Source of the DNA: Anseranas semipalmata | Taxonomy: Eukaryota; Chordata; Aves; Anseriformes; Anseranatidae | NCBI GenBank assembly: GCA_013399115.1 | Contig: VXAA01003157.1 | Location: 465,239 to 529,238 of the forward strand | Direction of reading: 5' to 3' | Length of the DNA: 64,000 nucleotides | Part shown: positions 1 through 13,400 of the stretch, piece after piece | Layout: each line of letters opens with the position of its first letter | Position numbering within the stretch: position 1 is the stretch's first letter | Notes under the pieces: model-generated | Told to the model about the DNA's origin: nothing | What the model saw: the letters and a program-made list of their open reading frames with translations, nothing else | The model's database searches: none | Position numbers and translations under genes: made by a program

Positions 1-26
1 TCAGTCTAGAAACTTCTGTGCCCAGA

Positions 27-49
27 GCGCATGCGCAGAGGGGGGCGGG
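27..49 (+). promoter_or_regulatory. NRF1-like site and GC box in the LTR
   Basis: GCGCATGCGC at 27-36 matches the core of the palindromic NRF1 motif, and GGGGGCGGG at 41-49 matches an Sp1 GC box. Both are rare in the surrounding AT-rich intron and sit where a U3 promoter would be. Activity is inferred from motif match only. Confidence 0.4.
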
Positions 50-111
50 ATAGTATGCTAATAAGCTTATGAATATGCATGAATGTCTATGAAATGGGTA
101 ACTGCCGTTGA

Positions 112-117
112 AATAAA
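112..117 (+). terminator. LTR polyadenylation signal AATAAA
   Basis: A canonical AATAAA is followed within 30-55 bases by a GT-rich stretch (GGTGTGTCGAGTTTGTTTGG, about 149-168), the arrangement of a functional poly(A) site. It supports reading 1-208 as an LTR in + orientation, the same sense as the host gene. Confidence 0.5.
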
Positions 118-208
118 GGAATACCTGCTTCACATAACACATTGGTGTGTCGAGTTTGTTTGGGCGAGGTTTTTCTCGGACTCGGTTATAAAATTTACTC
201 TTGTAACA

Positions 209-2688
209 GAAAGATGCCTGACAGGCAAAAGGTGATCTGTGATCACAGGGAATCACTGGCAATTAGTCCTTCCTGCGGTGGAAGGATACCTGAATGCTCT
301 TTGCACTGGACAATCCATTGAATTCCTTTCTCTTAGTTCCTGATTACCTGATGCAGAAGCTAGTTGTGCCACTCCGTCAGTGTGAAGAGGTGAGCTCTCC
401 ATTTATTTCTTACACAAGAGATTTCATATTTTTAATATAGAAAACTGATTTTGTTGACCTAGCAATCTTGTTTCCTTCAATCAACCTGTTGTTCAGCCAG
501 CTGCATTTCTGAGGAATTACTTAGTAGTGCTGAAAACACAAATATTTGCACTCCTAGCTAAGAGGATATGAAGCTGTCATGGATTTCATATGAAGTATTT
601 TGGGGGCTTTCATTAAATCTAATCTATGCAGAGCAATCTAGTTTTAACATATTTTAGGTAATTAGTAGAGATGCCAGTTAGTGATAGGTGTCAGTCTTTT
701 GACAGTCATTCAAGGTTGGAGAGTGAGAGATCAACCTCTGCTAGAACTATAACATTTTTTTAAACTGGGAACGCATTCGATTTTCTATTTTTTTCTAAAT
801 GTCAGTGCATAGTGTGGAGAGGAATTGTAAATTGTCACACCGCATAAAGTATATTTTATGATAAACTTTGTCATTGGGTTAGAGCAGTGTTCATCCTGAC
901 CTTATTTCAGTTATGCTGACAGAATCCATCATTAAGCCCTGCTTATACCATACAGAACATGGTATATTATAAAAGTTTGTGCGTGCAGTGGTTACAGTAG
1001 CTTGGATTTTGACTGTTATTCCTATAGATTTGGGGCAAGTTGTTTGGCATCTACTGCTTTGTTTACTGTAACACTGACCAGTTATGCCAGAGGCTTTTTG
1101 TGTCAACAGAATCAGAAGGAAATATTTTTTAAGACACCAGCATGTTTTATGTGGGAGTTACGCATGGATAATACATGGTTGAAGTACCATTATACCTTCC
1201 TTGCAAACTTAAAATAAACTGAACATATAGGGAAAAAGAGTAGATTTTGGAGTTATTTGGCACCTTTTGTGGTAAACTGAGTCAGAACAATTTCAAAAGA
1301 AAACGTTTTTCACATTATTGAACGTATTGTGTTTTTTGCATCCTGTGCCCTAGCTGTAGTGGACTTGCACATTCCCAGAGGTGGGAACTTTTAAAAACAG
1401 TGCCTAGTAGGTTTATGTTATTTGGATTTTGCAGATTGATTATTGCCAGAAGATATGTATGGATATAGAGCTACATTTATTAAAACTTCAGAATTACCCA
1501 TACTGTATGTAGTCATAGGGAGACAATAGCTCTCCTTGTTTCAAGAAAATATGCAATGTAGATTTTTATTCTGATGTTCAATTGACAAACATTTTATGAC
1601 AGAATATAAATGGAATCTGACTGAATAATGTTTAATAATAGGGAGGATAGCACTTTTCTCTATGATGGCATGACTACGGAGCTCTGTCCATGAAAGCTCT
1701 CTAGTCCATATTCTCTACACTGACTTCTTTGCTATTCCTTATGCACTCCCTGTTTTGTATCACTTGTTTTCAGTAAAAACTTTGGAGGAAAAAAAATGCA
1801 ATTTTCAGGAGTATTAGAAAGGATTCACCATTTTTGCCCTTTCCTGAAATGAATTTCATACCACACTCTGTATAATTTCCATGTGCAAGTCCTATGCCGT
1901 TGGCTGGACTATAAAGGATAGTGGTCTCTTTACTTCATTTAGTGTGAAATTATGAAATATGATGCAGTGACTTCAACGGAAGACATTTTCCAAAATAGCC
2001 TGGCGGTGAGAGCACTCTTCTCAGAATTAGTAGATGTATATTTATATCCCTTCAGACCAGAGAGGAAGTTAATCTATGAATGAGGCTGGCTGCCTGAAAC
2101 CCTCTCGAGTCCCAAATGGCAATTTAGTTCACCTCCTTTCCTTGCTCTGCCTGGGAAAGGGAAGTGCAGGGCACTTCCCTGCTAAGTGGCAAGGCTTTTT
2201 GCCAATATTGCTGGAGTCGTCCATAAATCCTTGGAACAGCCTGCCTGAGGGAAATCACTGCCTGTGTCCTGTGTACAGCACAGTACAGCCCAATGTTATG
2301 TGGACAACCACTACACACTAAGTGCAAGGTTTTGATCTCATCGGGTTTATAGCTACTGCTAGCCATCAGTTCTGGGGGAGGTGAAGGTGCCTAGCAGTAG
2401 CCTAGCAGCTATACCAGGCTGGATTCATCAGTCTCAGAGCATCCCGAGGTGTTGTTGGATGTAGGCCCTTCTCAGCAGAGTTGACTTTTTAAGCTCTGCC
2501 ACTAATAGGCTATTCTATATGAAAAAAGAAAGTTAGCACTGCTGTGTTCATACCCCAGAATTATATCCTGTGGGATTGCATGTAGTTAACAGTAGTTTCC
2601 CAGATGCTCAATAGAGCAGGCACTGAAATTCAGTGGATTGGATTCTCTTTTGGTCTAGGCAGCATGTGAACAGAAAATAAGGGTTGTC
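209..2688. other. Intronic sequence, no recognised element
   Basis: AT-rich sequence between the LTR and the first CR1 fragment. Open frames here are 60-81 codons, overlap on opposite strands and match nothing I recognise. No tRNA, splice-flanked frame or tandem array is visible. Confidence 0.6.
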
Positions 2689-2945
2689 TCATAGAATATC
2701 CTGACTTGGAAGGGACCCACAAGGATCATTGAGTCCAACTCCTGGCTCCACACAGGACCACCCAAAAATCAGACCATATGTCTGAGAGCATCGTCCAAAT
2801 GCTTCTTGAACTCCAGCAGGCTCGGTGCTGTGACCACTGCCCTGGGGAGCCTGTTCCAGTGCCCGACCGCCCTCTCGGTGAAGAACCTTTTCCTAGCACC
2901 CAGCCTGACCCTCCCCTGTCACAGCTCCATGCCGTTCCCTCCAGG
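2689..2945 (-). mobile_element. CR1 LINE fragment, 5'-truncated, 3' end present
   Basis: Read on the - strand this is the terminal part of a CR1 element. The 3' end is at the left (TCATAGAAT at 2689-2697), followed by the complement of the conserved GGTTGGACTCNATGATCC-type block and the gene-like stretch ending in the complement of GGGAATGGCATGGAGCTG. It is close in sequence to the copy at 59851-60158, so both probably belong to the same or sister subfamily. The short open frame starting at 2806 is a shadow of this repeat. The element is inserted antisense to KHDRBS2. Confidence 0.93.
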
Positions 2946-5900
2946 TCTTAGGTCTCACTTGTGTGGAGTACCCATCTTTGCAGGTCTTCCATCCCATCTC
3001 CTTCTTTCCGCTGACCAGACAGGAAACTTAGATGTCTGTTCTAAGACTTTCGCTGCCAGAACTACTTAACCAAAATTTAGACAAAGCAAGGCAGTCAAAA
3101 TTTAAAGAAATGGATCCGTTTCCATGGTTTGTATGATTCCACAAGACTCGAATCTGACGCGAGTGCTATAATTGAGCTGTTGAAATAGAAGAGCAGTAAT
3201 TGCTTTTACTGCATTACTTTCTTTTGCCTATCTAGCCTTCAGCAGAGTTAATCCATACCCATATTTCAGTCTCAGTTTTGAAATATATGGATCTTTGACT
3301 TTTATTCAGTAAGTAGTTAATGAGTGCCCTAATGTCTTCCGAGTGTAAAGGCTACTGCTTTCTCCAGGGTGGGCAGCTTGAGAAATGTTGACTTCTGGGC
3401 ACAGCTTTGTGCTAGGTTTGCATTCATAATAGTGCAATAATCAATAACGCTGCTAATGCCTGCGGTGCCAAGAGCAGAACACTGCTCTAGCTTTGGTAAT
3501 AGCATTAACAGAGCCTGAGACACTTAACCAAGCTACCTCACAATTTTATTTAACACAGAATGATGCATAGTTATTGTTACACTTCATCTGATCAAGTACA
3601 AAATCATAAAACAGAAAATAGAGAAAAAAATAAATACTACTTTGGGATTTTTAAAGAAAAATTAACTTCTGAACATTCCTGACTGTATTGCTGTTAGTCA
3701 TTCATGTTTAAATCCGTTTGCCTTTATTAAACTTCTGTGACCACATTTAATTATATTTTCATTGTGTATAATGAAAAATATTTCTATTTCTTTGCCTTTT
3801 TTCTTCTGTTACTTTCTCTGCACCTCAGAAAGGGATAGTACTGGATTCACTATTTTAATTATTTTTCTTTGAAAAATATTTTATTTTTGTTACTGATTGT
3901 GATTTTGAAGAAATGTTAAGAAGCTTCCAGGATATTTACATAGCTACAAGATAAGCACTGGAAATAGTTCAGTTTGAGGCATTTATGTGTGCAGAGCTCC
4001 TGGAAGAGAAACCACAGCAGTAACGAGAGCTGGGGCTGTGAAAGAGGGAATTCCCTGATACAGTGTGTTCCTTCAGAAAGTTTGGGAGATGCTATTACTT
4101 CAGCCTATTAAGCTGTTAAAAGTTATTTTGCCTCTCTAAATGAACACTCAGAGATACTATTTTATTGTTCAATAGTGTGTTTTTACTGATTTCTTATAAT
4201 ATGTTCCAAACTTCCACAAAGATCTGCATTCTTTAGCTATAGAAAAATTGCCTTTAATCTTCATATGCATTAATGTTTGAAGTTGCTATTTTTCAAGTGC
4301 ATATGTTATGAGTGTATTTATCAAAGATATGTAAACCAGTGCTTAACTGTTAAGATTCCTTTGTCCGGACTGATCATTAAACTGTCGGGTGGTGGAGATG
4401 GCACAACCTGTTGCACTAGATACCGTGCCACTGTTTTTGTTTTGAGAAATATTTATTCTCCAGTGGTAGCCTTTTGCAGATACCTTCAGTGTAGTTTAAA
4501 CTATTGTCATGTCAGTTATTCCTTCTCAGCTGTGCACCTTTGATTCCTTACGCTCAGCCCCCTCAGTGCAGCTTGGAAAGCAGTCCAGTCAATTTACTCT
4601 GCAAACATTGGGTATGTACCAGCCAGCTTAGTAGTCAATTTTTCCAGCTTTTGATGGGATAATGGGTATGCATCATATTCTTGGATTGTGAACTCATTAA
4701 AAGGATAGTCAGGCATTCGAATATCTGCTGATGAAAATGTCCGATTGCAGCCATCAGTCAAAAATTATGTGGATTAGGGACTCTCTTGGGAGGATCTTAC
4801 GTCCATAAAATAAATTGGTACTTCGTGATATATACAACCCTTCTCCCGTAAGCTTTATGTAATTTTAAATGAATTTCCAATTAATTGCAGCATGATGAAA
4901 TTCCACTGTGTTGTATATGAAAATGAACTTGACAGCATCCATGAAAATTCAGGCTTCTCAACTAAAGAAGTCAATCCACTGCTTTCTCATCAGTGAAGCT
5001 GGAATGATTTTTGGCTGCTGAGAATCTCAACGGGAAATGGTGTAGTAGAGATGTGGGTGTGCGTGAGCATGAATGTAACACAACAGGAAGAGAAAGTATG
5101 CAAAACAAGAACCGCATGGGTTGCTCATACAGATGATCATAATAAAATGAGAATATTTAATTATTATAAACTGGAAAACAGCAAATGGCCCTTTCCTTGT
5201 GAATGACTTAGTACCTGTCCCCCGTATGACCCTTCTCACGCTTCACCTCGGAGCAGCGGCATGCCCCTTGCTGCGATGGTGGGGCTGTGCAGGCAAGCAG
5301 CAGAGAGCTGCTGTAGGTACTCTGATTGTGGTGGGTTGTGAAGCTCGTGTGCATGCTCTGTGTGCCCCCTGGAAGAGGAAGATGACGCTTGAGAGGTTTT
5401 TCTGGATGGTTACAAAGTTGTGGAGGTGGACTGTACCTGCAGTAAGAGCTGACCCCACTTCTTACATCACTTAGCAAACTCTTCATGTCGTTGGCTTAAA
5501 TGTGTTTAATTGTCCCTCACCTTAAACTTTGCCATGTTGTTCCACTGGTGTAAGAGTACCACGCTCTTTTAAACATCTAAAAAGCAACAGCTATTTAGAA
5601 TTTCTTTTTATTTCCTCCATGCTGCGTTCCATCATACATTTTAACACTTGTCATTTTGTTCTCAGTCTCCAGGAGGAAATGCAGAGATCCTCTCATTTGC
5701 ATAATTTCATACAGGTAATCAAAGAACATACCAGGGAGGAGGATCCAAGAATTAGAATTTATTGTCAGTTTAATTAATGCTTTAACAGTCTAATCAAAAT
5801 AGAATAACTACTGACTTTTACTCCAGTTGTAGCACTGCTAATAATACAGTTTGCGTTAATGCTCATTAGTAATACAATGAAATCAGTAGCTGCAAGTATC

Positions 5901-8900
5901 AGCTCCTGTCTTCTGATTTTAATTTCTCACCTCTTTGGTCACCCATAGTCCTGGGTCAAGGGCCTCTCTTCATCAGGCAGGATGATTTAGTGAGTTGTCA
6001 GCATCTCAGTTCTTCACCAGGAATACAGCGTCAGTGCGGGGGGAGCGTTTCCTCCCTGATACTGACTTTGCTCGGGGTTATTTTTTATCTATTTCAACCT
6101 CACTTTTGGTAACGGATTACACTTTTTGCTTCTGTGTTGATCCATGAGGCTGTTTATGGCATGATTGCTCAGGTTTGTTCGTTTTTTCCTGTATGGTGTT
6201 ATTTATTTTGGGGAAGAACAACCGCACAAGTGAAGAGCTAAGGAGGAGTTAAGCTTAAAAAACAATATTAGGTGATAACCTAACTGAATAGAGGATCTAT
6301 TCAGAAATTTAATGTTAGAATGGATAACTTACTCCTCAGGTTACCTTAAAAGTGGTATTTCAGAGACACTTTGGTCTTTTTCTATAGCTAAAAGTAACAG
6401 AACAACCTGGAAAACAGGTACAGATTTTCCCGATCTGTATTTGTACAGTTTATTATAATTTACTAATTAATATTTTTTCACAAATTATTAGCAACTAATA
6501 TTTTGTTACATGCCATTGCTATGTTTACACAGCGGGTAAATCAGTCTGGAGAGGCAGAACAACTTCATTAGAAGCCATGAAGTACCAGTTAAGTCTTCCA
6601 TTATACCTATACGTGCTTGTGATTTTTCACATGCCACCACTTCCTTTTGCTCCCATGTGTTTTTTCAGTGACAGGAAAGCTGGAGTGTGAAAAATGGGAA
6701 GGAAGTGTGTACAGGTTAGAAGAGCAGGGGGAGAATTCCAGTGGGGATGTGAAAGGAGCCCAAAAGAAAGTACATACTGCTGCTGGAAGAGTAGTGCTGG
6801 ATAGAAATGGCACCTGCGGTCAGGAGACCTTTTCAGGGTGTTGAGCCTTTGGCTGTATTTCAATTTATGGGCTCTTTTCTCCAGTCTGCCCAGTCAGCTC
6901 CTTGTCTGTACCATTTGATCCCTTTCTTGCTGTCATCTTCATCACGTGCTTCTGCTGCCTCGTCTGCCTCATGGCTTTCACAGGGAGTGGGCTTCTAACT
7001 GCGCCCAGTAGGACCACGATATATGTAACGGCAAGTAACATGGAAACAAAAATGTTGTCAAAAAGGCATTCCATGTGAGATGATAGGTGCTTTGTTTGTT
7101 AATTGTATCAATGTTTCCTAATGCCATTAAAAGATAGAGAACCTTACTAGTAGATTTCCATAATTTGGACTGAAGGGATTACATCTAAGATTGGCTTTAG
7201 AAGTGTTCCTCTAAGCCGGCTTGAGTGCCAGTGTTTGTTAATAATGACCACATTCCTGTTGCTTTCGTTATCCTTAGGGCACTGAAAAGTCCTAGGATTT
7301 TCCTAACTGCTCTCATTGTGTTTTGATATCTTTTTGTCTTCATTGTGGCCCATATCTGCATTTAATTCACTTTTTTTCTTCAAATATTTTTTCTACTTCT
7401 TTATAAATGTGTCACTAATTATTCTGCTCATTTTACTTCGATATTTACATTAAGGTCCTGTATTTTTTCAGCGTGTTTTCATCAGAACTCTTGCTGTCAG
7501 TGAAAGATATGCTCATATTAAAGCAATTTAGGTTGTATATTTAAGGAGTATGTGTACAGACTTGCTTATAAACTCTGAAGAAATGATTTGGAGTAAGGTG
7601 ATATTTCTGTATTTCTCCGTGTTTGATGTATACACCTGAGATGATCAGATTCATAGTCTTCCAAGGAATTGCAAACATGTTCAAGTTCTAGTACCCTAAC
7701 ACTGTGTTTTGGCATTGGGTCACATTGGAGAGCCAAAATGTTTCAGAATATATTCATGTATTCCAGCATGCATATATTCATTATGAAAAATGGCATATTA
7801 ATGTTTATAAGAAATATTTATAACATCACACTGTAAAGAATTCATCAGAAGGCAATCAAGACAGATTAGTGGTTGAGGAGTACATAAAAATAGCAATGCA
7901 ATTTATTTTAACGTTATCACAATAAACATAAGTAAATACTTTTTCAGTAAAACATAGACCTGTCATTGGAAAAGAGGAAAAAATACAATAGCTAAATTGT
8001 GTTAATTGAACTTGCTGTGTCTGATCCTGAGAATTGAAGAGAAATTTAAGTGATCAAAGGTGTAGATTGCAGGCACAGATACTTTATTAATGTCTGTTAT
8101 TATCCATCCATCCATCTATACATAAATGTAGTAGACATTAACCTGCTGGCTCAACACTTTTTTTGCTTCTACTTTGATAGCACTTTATTTTCAACATTTT
8201 TTTTTTTGTTTGAAGAATCACATGGATTTTATTAAATAGAAAGTATACTAAAACATAGCTTTTCTTCCACAGTATAGTTTAGATTTGTGAGAAGACAAGG
8301 GGATAGGGTAACATGGTAGTGTTTGTACACATCCTCTTTTGAAATAAACTTATTTACCCCCATATATTTGCTGAGATCTCAGACACTGTGAGAAACCAGC
8401 TTCTGGGGCTTATCAGAGATCTTCTAAGCCCGGTCTGTCAGACAGTGCTGCTAAAATTCACTCTTCCTTCGGCTTACTGTTCCCTTCATGTTGGTGTACA
8501 AAGGATGGGATGCTACAATCTCTAGTCATTTGACTTTCTGGGCTATTTTGGCATTATTTAGGCCTGTGTTGTGATGTGAGCTGTAAATTGTTGTGGTACC
8601 AGTAAAAGTACGATAATTCCGACTGCTTGAACGTAGAGTTTTTAGTATCTATAAAACGGGCTGTAGTGCTGTGTAGATACACTGATATTTGAAAATCTAG
8701 ACATTTTTGTTGTTGAGATCTCTACCAACGTTTTTGTGAAGCCAAATTATAAGTGACATGGGCAATGAACATCTCCAACAAATACATTTGTAAATACTGT
8801 GAACTTTTAAAGTAAAACTATAAATTAAAATGCTGTAGTTTGGCTAAAAAGGTAGTGATCACATTACACGTTTATTATTCTAAGCCTCATATGCCTTGGA

Positions 8901-9198
8901 AAAATTCCGATTTTTCTTAGGGACTCTTGGAGCTGTATGTTACAGTATACAGATGGCTGCAGAATATCAGCCTTTAACAGGTACATCATGCTTTTCACTG
9001 AAAACCAGGTAGCACATGGTGCAAATACGTCATATCTTGCTAGTGTTCAGTGGAGCAGAAAATCAGATATTGTCCCTATCAAGATTTAAGTGATTTATGC
9101 GGAGCCATTCAGACAAAATGAATGTGTTTTGAGGGTTGTGACATAGTGCACCCAGGGTCTAATGTATGTGAACGAGAGTCGGATGAGACTCAAGACCT

Positions 9199-9220
9199 GT
9201 GCAAGGCGAGCGCTTTGCAC
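9199..9220. repeat. Short inverted repeat
   Basis: GTGCAAGGCG (9199-9208) pairs with CGCTTTGCAC (9211-9220), with one G-T wobble and two bases between the arms. It lies in a small GC-rich pocket. No flanking target duplication or wider stem was seen. Confidence 0.6.
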
Positions 9221-10400
9221 GGGGGGAATCCAGCACATGGCTTGGTAGTGCTGCTGCTAGGGTAGGAGTGAAACAAGGATGATTCTGTAAGAACTAGGCT
9301 GGTATTTTGGAGATTCAGAAGCGTTGTGTTCAAGACCACTTTTAAGGTGACCCTAATCTTTGTTTTTTTTATCATCTGCCATATATTCAGTGCAGTGAAT
9401 GAAAATATTTTAAAAGTCTATTTAAATTAAAAAGAAAAAGAACCAAGATACGGAAGATACTTCGGTGGAAGTGGATCAGTTTGTGCTGTGGTGATTTTGA
9501 CGTCATTGTGCAGGGACTGCCGTTATGCTGTGCTCAGGTTATTTTGTGCCTCCTGTCATTACAGTATCTTCCACCACTCTGTTTGATTAAGGGACTAACA
9601 TCTGCTGTGAGGTCTTTTTCTTCTTCCTGCATTACCCATGACTTAATCAATTTTGGACTATGACAAACATAACACAGTGCAGAATAATTCATAGCATTGG
9701 CTATAAATTTGATAGCAATAATGTTTACATTATTGTTTTTGTAATTTATTTATGCATCTTGCCTAGCTAATAGCCAAATTGGACTATTAAAATGTTTATT
9801 TATGCTTCCTTCAACTTGGTTCTTTACAATTATGATCCTAACACAATTACTATAAACAAATATCTTTAAACCAAAAAAAAAATGGTGATCATTACCTTAT
9901 TAGTTTATTTTCCAGTTGAATCTTGAATTCAAAATTAATTTAGCTTGAACACTTAGTACTCATCTTTCCTGCCTCAGTTCAGTACGAATTCATACACAAT
10001 GAGCAGCTGAATTTATTTACATTGCACAGCAATCCTTATGCAAAATTACAGGTTTTATTTAAGGTGACCCTATGACAAAGATTTGATGGCCTAGTGGAAG
10101 TATTTCAGAACATTGCATGTTTTATTGAAGAATACTTGCTTTTATTTATGAAGCCAAACTTCCATTGTGTCTGACGTTTTGCTGTTAAAAATAATTTTAA
10201 ACAGTCACAGTAGAAAGCATGTCCCAGTAGCACAAGGAATGAGGATGAATTCACTTTGGAATTTCACTGATGCTGTACCCACGATACCTAATGTTCTTTA
10301 AAATAGTTTGAGAACTGTAATAGTTATCATTAAGGATTTAGAGCTTTACTTATACTATCAGCTTTCCACACAGAACAATGGAGATATGTAAAAGCAAAGA

Positions 10401-10425
10401 ACAAACAAAAACAAACAAACAAAAA
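10401..10425 (+). repeat. AAAC-type simple repeat
   Basis: About 25 bases of ACAAACAAAAACAAACAAAC-like sequence: a short, imperfect tetranucleotide repeat, possibly the decayed tail of a retroposon. Confidence 0.75.
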
Positions 10426-13400
10426 GACTTTAACCTTGATTATTTCCTCATCATTTCTGCCTGCCCTTATTAGGTGTATGAAAGACATTCATTTGCTAGC
10501 ATGAAAAAGGAGTAAAGCATGATAAAAATGTGCCTGAACTATAAATAAAACTAGTGACTTTATTTAATAGAACATGGTTATTAACATTCTCTTATGGAAA
10601 AAGTTTGATTTAACCATCTGTTTTTATGACTTAATTCATATATGGGAGAAACTTGCTAAAATTCAGAAATAGCTTTTGCTGGCATTGTGCAGTGTGGTGG
10701 TAGATTAATATTTATCAGTTGCTAAGGATGTATGAGTTGGATCTCAGGTTCTGACTAGAGAATATCATATTGCCTTCACTGCCAAAATAGATGTAAAACC
10801 ATGCGGGGCACTACCCAGGCCCAGGAGGGAATGCTGGTTCAGTTCCCTCTTTCGTGCCATAGACATTCAGGTGAGCAATGGAGGATCAGTCTTTCTAATC
10901 TATCCATTCAGCTGATTTTCTCCTGCAGACTTTTCCCCTCTTGTTGCTTCCACATCCTTCTCTCTGGATGACAGCTTAAATCTGCCTTATTTGTATCCCT
11001 TCAAAAAGCTTCTGAAATAACCTTTTTAGTAGCTATCGTTCTTCCTTTAAGTTTCATCAGTGATTTTTTCTTCTTTTTGCACCAAACAGGATATATGTTT
11101 CTGTCTTCCAATCTCTTCATAGCGTATTCTCTGATCTGCCATCCCACCCAGCCATTCATCACTCATTACTGAGATGTCATCTCCCAGCTAGTAGCTGCCT
11201 GCCAAGCTAGCCTTCATCACCCTTGTCATAGATTTGCAAGGAAATGTTTTCATGCTCTTTCATGTGGTGGTCCTCTATGTTAATGCCTATAAAGTACATC
11301 TCAATCCCTATACCTTTAATTATTGCAGGAAGTTCTCCTCAATAGTTACAGCAACAAAATACTAAGCAGAAATGGATGAATTGTTATAGTTTAAAAAAAA
11401 AAGCCTGTTTCTCTGGTGATATATACCATTCCATTACCTTTTTACATAGTTTCATATGTCGTTATGAACAAAATTTCAAAAAGACAAGTCCTTGTTGGTA
11501 GTGACTGTGTGTATCTATTCTACTATTCGTCAGCTCCATATTGGAAGGTAGTTCTTAAGCTTTAACTAAACACTTCTATTTGTATCTCTTTCCTAATTTT
11601 TCTTGGGATATTAGTTATTTTATTATGCACGTAGTAATAGCTGTATTATGTATATTTAGTATTTAAATACTAAGGACATTACACAATGGACCCTTCTTTA
11701 AAATGTGCCCTGCGGTGTACATTTTGGTTCTTAATCGTTATATTTGAATAGGGTCCAGGCTCATGTAAATGCCCAAGGGAAAATCTCTTAAGAAGACATT
11801 TCCCAGTCAGGCTCCGGATCTTCATGTTGCTAATGATCTCTTTTTGTTTGTTGGTATAACATGTCGCATTTTTCATGTAGCTTTTTAAAAGTGGGATGAA
11901 ATTCTTTTAAAAGTCACAATGCCGTTACCTCATCCTTCTGCAAATACCTTCTGAAGCGTCATCTTCGCTTCAGTGCCACTGAATGCTGTGGCATGACAGT
12001 CTGTAGGCGGGTGGCAAGCTGAGATTTCCCCCAGTACACAAAATAGGTTGTCTTGCTGTAACTGCAAATTCCCATTCCCCCATTAACATCTTTTTTTTTT
12101 CTCCTAATGTGTCTTGTTTGATAACTTGATGGGGAATTATCAGGAACAGGTTCTGTTTTTTTGACTTTTGTACAGTGCTTAATGCAACGGAGACCAGATT
12201 TGTACCTGTACCCAAACTCATAGTCTTAAAAATATTATTGAACAGCTTTGCTTTAATATTGCTCGATGAGATTTACAGTCTCCAAAATAGTTAAACATTT
12301 TCAGAGTTTTATTATACTTAGTACTATACTGTACCTGGTATTACATCTTCTAAACCCAGAATTCAGATAATTGAATTTGGTGTTTGCCTGATTAGACACT
12401 TACACTCCTTCAGAACTCTGGTTCTTAGAAGCCAATGCCCAGTCAGTTCAGTTTAGGTTTAAGGTTACAATAAGGTGCCTTTTCAGGCTTTAACTAGGCT
12501 CTTAAATAATGCCATGGTTTTGAAGGTGTCACCCTTCCTGTTTAGTGCCAACATAAAAAAGGTTCTAATCAGCAAAATGTTTTGTGTTTTTCCAAGTGAA
12601 TGGAAACCAAAAATGACGTGATTCTGAACATTGCAGAGAGAGGTTCTGCACCAATGTGACAACTATATTTAGGATCCAGATGTGCATTTATCCATGGGTT
12701 GAACTCTGTCTTTAGGAAATAAGCAGATATCTACAAGGGTTTCCTTCTCCCATATGAAAATTAAAGGTAAATGATAAAAAAAAAAAAGGATTTCAATATA
12801 TGATTAGTTGTTTGTGTATAGAGATCAACAGGAGAAGAAAGATATACTTCTGCTATGTATGGAAGACTTGTTACCTCACGTTCTTACTGTGATAAGTGTA
12901 AAGAAGAAGAAGAATAGTCCTTTCCTTTCTTTAAACTGTAGTATTGAAGAATGTAGTAGGTGTTGATTGCTCAGATACCACTGGTTGGTTGGGACTTTGC
13001 GTGACAGGAAAAGCAGAGGAGCAAAAGCAAGGAAGGGAGTCGATTACTTCACGTACACTGAAAACAAATGGTGCATTTTCCTTGGCTTATTCCCACTGTG
13101 TTCCTAATGGTACTAGCAAAGGGGTATTTCTTGATCTGAGTATATTTGGCAGAATCTGCTCTCCAAAGAGCCCTTTCATCCTACAGATGAGACTGTTGGC
13201 GCAATGATGGAAATCATACACAAGTTGTATGTGGTTGGATCTACTGCTAGAAGTTTATGATCCAGCCCTGGCCTTATTTGTAAGCATTAAGGGCTAGGCT
13301 TCAGAAGATATTTAGTCATCTGACTCATTAATTTCAGTAAGAATTAAGCACTTAAATGTCTTTAAAATCTAGGGCTAAATTCATTTTTCCTTCGACATGG

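Larger units (their letters stand above)
1..208 (+). mobile_element. Endogenous retrovirus LTR, 3' portion, cut by the window edge
   Basis: The segment has the layout of the promoter-to-end part of a retroviral LTR. A palindromic GCGCATGCGC element (27-36) and a GC box (41-49) suit a U3 promoter. AATAAA stands at 112-117, followed by a GT-rich stretch at about 145-170, as expected around the R/U5 cleavage site. The element plausibly ends at TGTAACA (202-208), matching the usual terminal CA. No tRNA primer-binding site follows, so this is a solo LTR or the 3' LTR of a provirus lying to the left, not a 5' LTR. No gag, pol or env is in the window. The LTR family was not identified, and the left end and target duplication are outside the window. 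Confidence 0.6.

Noticed and set aside
2806..3069. Open frame of 87 codons
   Set aside because: It is an antisense reading of the CR1 fragment at 2689-2945; the same peptide pattern recurs in the CR1 at 59851-60158.
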